A stretch of DNA of 6,502 nt from an uncultured Clostridia bacterium (GTDB taxonomy: Bacteria > Bacillota > Clostridia > Christensenellales > DUVY01). A program made the translations under genes and the position numbers. This document shows positions 1 to 4,800 of this stretch, in pieces. How positions within the stretch are numbered: the stretch's first letter is position 1; each line of letters starts with the position of its first letter. The DNA lies in contig CALAYY010000078.1 in the NCBI GenBank assembly GCA_937895465.1, forward strand, positions 1-6,502. The letters run 5' to 3'. The notes under the pieces are model-generated. The model saw only the letters and a program-made list of their open reading frames with translations, made no database searches and was not told where the DNA came from.

Positions 1-702
1 GATTTCTTCTCTTGACAGCTCATCGCCGTCAAAATACTTGGTCATAAGGGCATCATCATTGGATGCCGCAACTTCTTTTAGGTTTTCTTTCAAAGAGTCA
101 AAATCGGCTTTTAAATTATCAGGTAAAGCAATCTCTGTTCTGCCGCTTGTCCCAAAATCATACGCCTTGCCAGAAATCAGGCTGACATAGCCAGACATCT
201 TGCCGCCGTCCATTATGGGAATTTGAATAGGTGCAATCTTATTGAGATATTTTGACTTAATTGCATCAAAAGTACCTACATAATCAGCATTTTCTTTATC
301 CATTTGATTGATAAAAATCATTGCAGGCATGTGGTTTTTTATACAATAATCAATAGCCTTTTCAGTTCCAACTGTTATGCTGCCGCCTGCACTTGTTACA
401 ATTATAACACCGTCTGCAACCTTCAAAGCTTCTATCATTTCGCCTTCAAAGTCAAAAAATCCCGGAACATCTATAATATTGATTTTACAGCCGTCCCATT
501 GCATATTGGCTGTTGCCAAACTTATGGAAATATGCCGTGAAACTTCTTCAGCGTCAAAATCCATTATTGTGTTGCCGTCAGGCACTTTACCCATTCGGTC
601 TATGACTTTTCCGCAAAACAACATAGCCTCGGCTACGCTGGTTTTGCCTTCTCCGCTATGTCCTATCAAAGCGATATTGCGTATGTCCCTAGTTTCTTGC
701 AT
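1..702 (-). CDS. EF-G-like translation factor GTPase, N-terminal part (runs off left edge)
   Basis: The first 234 residues of a protein whose family is usually near 690 residues; the rest lies left of the window. It begins MQETRDIRNIALIGHSGEGK. The P-loop G1 is GHSGEGKTS (residues 14-22), switch I carries SRHISIS (55-61), G3 is DVPGFFDF (78-85) and G4 is NQMD (132-135). A following segment with PIQIPI and GYVSLISGKAY resembles the G' subdomain of EF-G. This pattern matches the EF-G paralogue group of Firmicutes (P-loop GHSGSGKT, G3 DTPGYFDF) rather than the housekeeping EF-G, which has AHIDAGKTT and DTPGHVDF. The catalytic switch II His is replaced by Phe. Family knowledge predicts ribosome binding; the actual role of this paralogue is uncertain. 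The ATG is fixed by AGGAGG five bases upstream. Annotation pipelines often name it simply elongation factor G; I give no symbol because it is unlikely to be the main fusA. Confidence 0.93.
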   Translation of the reverse strand, partial: MQETRDIRNIALIGHSGEGKTSVAEAMLFCGKVIDRMGKVPDGNTIMDFDAEEVSRHISISLATANMQWDGCKINIIDVPGFFDFEGEMIEALKVADGVIIVTSAGGSITVGTEKAIDYCIKNHMPAMIFINQMDKENADYVGTFDAIKSKYLNKIAPIQIPIMDGGKMSGYVSLISGKAYDFGTSGRTEIALPDNLKADFDSLKENLKEVAASNDDALMTKYFDGDELSREEI

Positions 703-707
703 AATTT

Positions 708-713
708 CCTCCT
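708..713 (-). promoter_or_regulatory. Ribosome binding site of the EF-G-like gene
   Basis: A perfect AGGAGG on the minus strand lies five bases before the ATG at 702-700. It settles the start of the EF-G-like gene. Confidence 0.9.
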
Positions 714-730
714 ATTATCATCATAAGTCT

Positions 731-759
731 ATTTTAATATATTTCTATATGATTTTCAA
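731..759 (-). promoter_or_regulatory. Sigma-A type promoter for the EF-G-like gene
   Basis: On the minus strand a -35 box TTGAAA (759-754) is followed after exactly 17 bases by a -10 box TAAAAT (736-731). Each differs from consensus at one position. Transcription would start near 724, giving a leader of about 20 bases that holds the ribosome binding site. The leader is too short for a riboswitch or attenuator, so any control is likely at initiation. Confidence 0.75.
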
Positions 760-1032
760 GGTATATTTTGTTTTATTATGAAAGATTGTAATTTTGTTCT
801 GGATTTAAGAAAACCGCTATAAAATATTATAAAAAGATGTTTGAAAAAGAGTTTATAATAAAAAAGAAATGATTATGATACTAATGTTATTAATTTTTGA
901 GTTTTTGTTTGATGAAAGATTTAATAATGATGCAATGAAAGAAGATTATTTATAAATTACAATATCATTATATTGTTATGTTAATGTTATGCACCTCTAA
1001 TAATTTTTTTCATTTATCAATATACATCCACC

Positions 1033-1069
1033 TTGACAACTCTATGTCAATTATCACGTCCCTTTGACA
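1033..1069. promoter_or_regulatory. Dyad of TTGACA half-sites (possible operator)
   Basis: TTGACA at 1033-1038 and TGTCAA at 1045-1050 form a perfect 6-bp inverted repeat with a 6-base gap. A third half-site in direct orientation, TTGACA, lies at 1064-1069. None of the three has a good -10 box at the proper distance on either strand, so they do not look like promoter -35 boxes. The arrangement could bind a dimeric repressor that once controlled the decayed gene following it, but six-base arms in AT-rich DNA can arise by chance. Confidence 0.3.
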
Positions 1070-1198
1070 AAAACCGATGAAGATCCCGAGTGGCAAGCCA
1101 GTGCCTTTGCCGGAGAATTCTTGTGTCCGGTGAAAATGGCAAGCCGTAAAACAATTCAAAGTTTAAAAAAATTATATAAATCTATGTGTCTCTTGTAA
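1037..1198 (+). pseudogene. Remnant of an ImmA/IrrE family metallopeptidase gene
   Basis: An open frame ending in TAA at 1196-1198 encodes the motif DEDPEWQASAFAGEFLCP (from 1076). This matches the conserved segment after the zinc site of ImmA/IrrE (M78, formerly DUF955) peptidases, typically EWQANxFAxELLMP, whose Glu helps bind zinc. The frame has no ATG upstream of the motif, no ribosome binding site, and is closed by a TGA at 1034-1036. The HExxH catalytic helix that should lie upstream is absent, and after FLCP only about 22 residues of unrelated-looking sequence follow. ImmA/IrrE peptidases normally cleave phage-type or ICE repressors or work beside toxin-like genes, so this is probably the scar of a lost mobile element or stress module. 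A frame-level chance match is unlikely given the run of family residues, but the assignment rests on one motif. Confidence 0.65.
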
Positions 1199-1205
1199 AA
1201 AAATA

Positions 1206-1214
1206 TGTTATAAT
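1206..1214 (+). promoter_or_regulatory. Extended -10 promoter candidate for the membrane-protein operon
   Basis: TGTTATAAT is a perfect extended -10 element (TGN plus TATAAT at 1209-1214). The -35 position 17 bases upstream (1186-1191, GTGTCT) is poor, which extended -10 promoters tolerate. Transcription would start near 1221, giving a leader of about 150 bases before the ATG at 1373. A second weaker option is TTTACA (1273-1278) with GATAAT (1298-1303), but its 19-base spacer is unfavourable. Confidence 0.5.
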
Positions 1215-1220
1215 AATCTA

Positions 1221-1235
1221 TGGAAAATTTCTCCA
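1221..1235. promoter_or_regulatory. Small imperfect palindrome at the predicted transcription start
   Basis: TGGAAAATTTCTCCA pairs with its own reverse complement at most positions and begins about seven bases after the candidate -10 box, where a repressor site would act. It may equally be chance in AT-rich sequence; the arms are short and no second copy was seen. Confidence 0.25.
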
Positions 1236-1372
1236 AAAATTGGTTTGAGGCTAAAAATAAAGAAATAGGGGTTTTACAATCTCATTTGATTTAAGCAGAT
1301 AATTTAAAAAAATGTTCAATATTTTAAAAGTGTATCTTATGAATGAATAAACAGAAGGAGTGAATTAATATT

Positions 1373-1855
1373 ATGCAGCTGACAAAAAAACAAATAGCAA
1401 TCGCTTTTGTTCTGGCGTTAATGATTATGGGTTTGGGAATATGGATAGGTTGGGGTATAGGCAACAGAGGCAATGAAAAAAACAAATCATACCGCTATGT
1501 TATTTCTTGTGAGGATTGGGGCATTGAGTATGTGTCCGAATGGCACGAGTATGACGGCAATGACAATCTTTTTAGTATGGTGTATGTTGTTCCGTATGAC
1601 GGCAAGGAGCATTTCTTTAAATGTTCTATTGAACAAAAAAACGGTCTTATCCTTTCGGGAAAAATGCTAAATGTTTCCATAAATGGGGTAGAAGAAGGGT
1701 CGTTTTATAAATCTTATAATCCAGAAAATCCGCCTACACAAAGGGGGCAATACGCATGGATCTTTTCGCCTGTTGAAAATGATGAAAGCCGCATAGGCGA
1801 TGCTGTCTATAGGCGATTTATGTTCACAACACAAATAAATATTATAATAAAATAA
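1373..1855 (+). CDS. Small single-pass membrane-anchored or exported protein, unknown function
   Basis: A 160-residue protein that I do not recognise. Residues 1-7 are short and basic (MQLTKKQ), residues 8-30 form one strongly hydrophobic segment rich in Gly (ending GIWIGWGIGNRG), and a polar domain of about 125 residues follows. There is no signal-peptidase AxA site and no lipobox Cys, so an N-terminal anchor with the rest outside the cell is the best reading. The exported part alternates hydrophobic and polar residues and holds many aromatics (EWHEYDGND, MVYVVPYDGKEHFF, YRRFMFTTQINIII), which suggests a small beta-sandwich; it has Cys46 and Cys84. The ribosome binding site AAGGAG (1355-1360) lies 12 bases before the ATG, rather far, so initiation may be modest. 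The stop is 22 bases ahead of the giant secreted protein gene, so the two are probably co-transcribed. A chaperone, anchor or immunity-like partner would fit that position, but nothing in the sequence proves it. Confidence 0.8.
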   Translation: MQLTKKQIAIAFVLALMIMGLGIWIGWGIGNRGNEKNKSYRYVISCEDWGIEYVSEWHEYDGNDNLFSMVYVVPYDGKEHFFKCSIEQKNGLILSGKMLNVSINGVEEGSFYKSYNPENPPTQRGQYAWIFSPVENDESRIGDAVYRRFMFTTQINIIIK

Positions 1856-1860
1856 TGATA

Positions 1861-1869
1861 AAAGGAGGG
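1861..1869 (+). promoter_or_regulatory. Strong ribosome binding site of the giant protein gene
   Basis: AAAGGAGGG ends eight bases before the ATG at 1878. It is nearly a perfect match to the 16S rRNA tail and better placed than the site of the gene upstream, so the large protein may be translated more strongly than its small neighbour. Confidence 0.85.
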
Positions 1870-1877
1870 AAAAAGAA

Positions 1878-4800
1878 ATGAATAAAAGAGGAAAATTTAA
1901 AGCGTTGGTCATTCTTTTGGCGTGTATATTTAGCGTTGCACTTTCAATCACGGCATTTTTTATAAAGCCTGTTTACGCTGCGGATGTGGAGGAATCTGCG
2001 CTATGGGACAATAACTACAATTCATATACCGACAGCGACATAGTAGATAATGAAAGATTTGACATAAAGCAATATGCAGTATCGTTTAATACCATATTAG
2101 ACGGTCCATACAAACAAACAGAGCCTAAGGATTTACCTATAACGGGTTTATTCCGAAGCGGGATTAAGGTGTTTAATGACTATAATTATTATATATACGG
2201 TGATGATCCGATTATTTCCATTATACCCAGAGAGTTGTTTATGTCGCCGTGCAAAGAACTGATTATAGGAAAAGATTACGGCTTTTTTATCGAAACCGTT
2301 CAAACAGAATCAAGGCGGTCAGAACGGACTTCACTAAATTCTTCTGTTTTAGTTTTTGATATTGAGCATAAGAAAGATAACAAAATAGAAAAAGTTAAAA
2401 TCAAGCCGCTGTTTCAATACGATTACGCGTATGTAACGGCTGAACAAAAAACGGTAAACATTCAGGACTTTAAGACATACAAAAAATATGATATCCATTT
2501 AGCACTTTCTTTTGACGAGGGCGTTACTTCTGCGGTAGTGCCTTTACTTCAATCATTTGATATGGAAAGTGGAAATTATCCGACAACAGGATTTGTTAAG
2601 GTATGGCGTTTTGCTTTGACAAACTTTTTTTCTGCAGGCTATTTATACAACGAATATAACGCTAATCAAAGGGACGAAGGTTATGTGCAGGAAGATGATT
2701 ACGGTGCATTTTTTATTGGCAACGATTTTTTTTACAAGGGTAAATTAGTCACTGAAAGCGGTATTGACGTTTCGGATGCCTTTAGTACTTCAATATTAGT
2801 TGGACTGGATATTGTTGCGAGCCGTTTTATTCCACCGCTAAGTTGGCTGGGAACTTTAGAAGATGTTTTAAGCGTCATTGACGCTTGGATTCCCAATACA
2901 GAAATTCAATCAGTGAATAACCAAGCTACTTATACCTCATATTGGCCAACTCGAACGGATCAATTGGCACGCGGAGATTTTATCCGTTACAGTCATATCA
3001 CAATGACGGAGGAGTTTAGAGAGAATTTTTTTATTGAAGACGAAGATGAATTCTTTGAGGTGCACTATAGAACAGCTATCGGAAATGAAATCGGTAGTGA
3101 TTGGGCTACAAGGTTTGTAAAACAGTTTGGGCTTAGCGTGGTTGCGGTAGATTATGAGGCTGCACATAAAGATATGTATTCAGATATTATAGCATCAGGC
3201 TTATGCGCTAATTCTTACCCGCTTGATAGTAATGAGGAAAAGCATCTAAACGTTGCAGATGATACAACCTGCTATATATTGCCGCACGGAGTAAATGAAT
3301 ATGCTTTTATTCCCGAGATAGGATGCTATTATAATCTTACTGTTAAAAACCCTGATTTATCGGTTTGGATTGAGATATTAGATGCGGATAAACAGGTGAT
3401 TTTGCATTCAGATGCAGATACACTAAGGTGTTACTTCAAACAGGGAGAGAAATATTATATCCGTACAGGGTACAACGATTATAACCGATACGGCAGTTAT
3501 AAATTGTCTTTTAAAATGGATCTTCCGGCACTTGAAATCGGGGAAAATATTATTGATGTAAATAATTCGGATGTTATTTATGCAAGCTACACCCCCAGCA
3601 AATATTTATATTATGATCTTTCACTTCCCCAAAGCGTGTCGGCGGTGTATATAGGCGGAAATGACTTAAATTTTATTCAAGTTGAAATAATAAACGGAAG
3701 AATACTTGTCCCCTTATATGGCGGCGAAACATATTATTTAAAGATAGAGATTAACCAAAGCCTGTCGGACAATATAGTCATAGATATAACTGACCAAAAG
3801 AATTTACATTTTAAGGGTGCAGGCGAAAGTAGCTTTCCGACAATGACGATAAATAGCAATAATGATTTTCAAATGCCCTTAGGCACCCTGCGCGGGTATC
3901 TATTTATCGGCTGGAATATTTCACCTGATGCGTCGAGGGGTATGACTAACGCGGAAATACAAGCGATTAATTCGCCCGATATCAATTTGTATTCTATCTG
4001 GGAAAAAATATATTATAACCTCTCTTATGCGGAGAACGGCGGCAGTGAGGTGTCAGACGTGACATATACCATCACTGATTATGTAATACTGAACACGAGT
4101 ATTACAAGAGCGAACTACATTTTTGCTGGCTGGTACGAATTCCCCGACTTCAGAGGCAATCCGGTAATTTCAATCGGTTCGGGCGTAATCGGCGATAAAA
4201 CATTTTATGCGAAATGGGTCAAAAGCCAGCACAAAATTAATCTGGATATAGACAGCAGTTTTACAGACGGTGTTGAGGCGGAAGTAAACGCAAACTCAAT
4301 AACAGTTTCATATAATCAAAAATACACACTCCCTGTGCCGCAAATAATAGGTTTTGACTTTGAAGGATGGTTTTATGGCACTACCCAATACACGAATAGC
4401 GACGGCAGTTCACTTGCTCCTTTTTTGGGTGAGAGCGACATAACGCTGCAAGCAAAATGGATCAGGCAGGAGTATTATATTCAAATTGAGCTTACCGAAA
4501 ACGGTAGCACTGCATTCAAGTGGCTTACTGATAATGGATTGAGCGGCGAACAAAGGACAAAACAATACGTGACTAATTTGTCGCCAAGCACTTGGGCAAG
4601 AGAAAATACGGCTGAATTTTATAAAATCGGAAGTGTTTTTGAAGACCTTGTAACTATAGATGGCAAATCCGCCGCATGGGAGAATCTCAGTTCGGTCTTA
4701 ATTAATGGCCAGATTATAAAATTAAAACCTTCTTATGTCCAAGAGACTTATTTGATCAGATTTTCCGAATATACCCAAACAGAGATGCCCGATATCGAAG

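Larger units (their letters stand above)
714..1372. other. AT-rich divergent intergenic region
   Basis: About 660 bases without an intact gene, between the EF-G-like gene and the membrane-protein operon. It holds the EF-G promoter, a TTGACA dyad, the remnant of an ImmA/IrrE peptidase gene and a candidate promoter for the rightward operon. Between 781 and 1020 the sequence is very AT-rich; I see only a 28-codon open frame (869-955) without a ribosome binding site and small direct repeats such as TGTTATG at 974 and 985. I found no tRNA-like fold, no insertion-sequence ends, no CRISPR-like repeats and no convincing factor-independent terminator. Confidence 0.7.

Noticed and set aside
304..781. 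Two overlapping plus-strand open frames of 78 and 134 codons
   Set aside because: They lie mostly antisense to the clear EF-G-like gene, lack ribosome binding sites and have no family-like sequence; they are shadows.
869..955. A 28-codon frame starting MIMILMLLIFEF in the intergenic region
   Set aside because: There is no ribosome binding site, and such short hydrophobic frames are expected by chance in AT-rich DNA. A small membrane peptide cannot be excluded, but nothing supports it.
1064..1090. TTGACA at 1064-1069 considered as a promoter -35 box
   Set aside because: The sequence 16-18 bases downstream is GC-rich (CCCGAGTGG) and has no -10 box.
1495..1951. Minus-strand open frames of 61 and 94 codons opposite the small membrane protein and the start of the giant gene
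   Set aside because: They are antisense to genes with good signals and have no ribosome binding site or recognisable protein; shadows.
2720..2735. Run of eight T within the giant gene, considered as a phase-variation or slippage site
   Set aside because: T runs are frequent in this AT-rich gene because of Phe codons, the frame stays open through it, and no alternative product is suggested.
2937..3167. A 76-codon minus-strand frame within the giant gene
   Set aside because: It is antisense to a continuous coding region with signal peptide and domains; no independent start signals.
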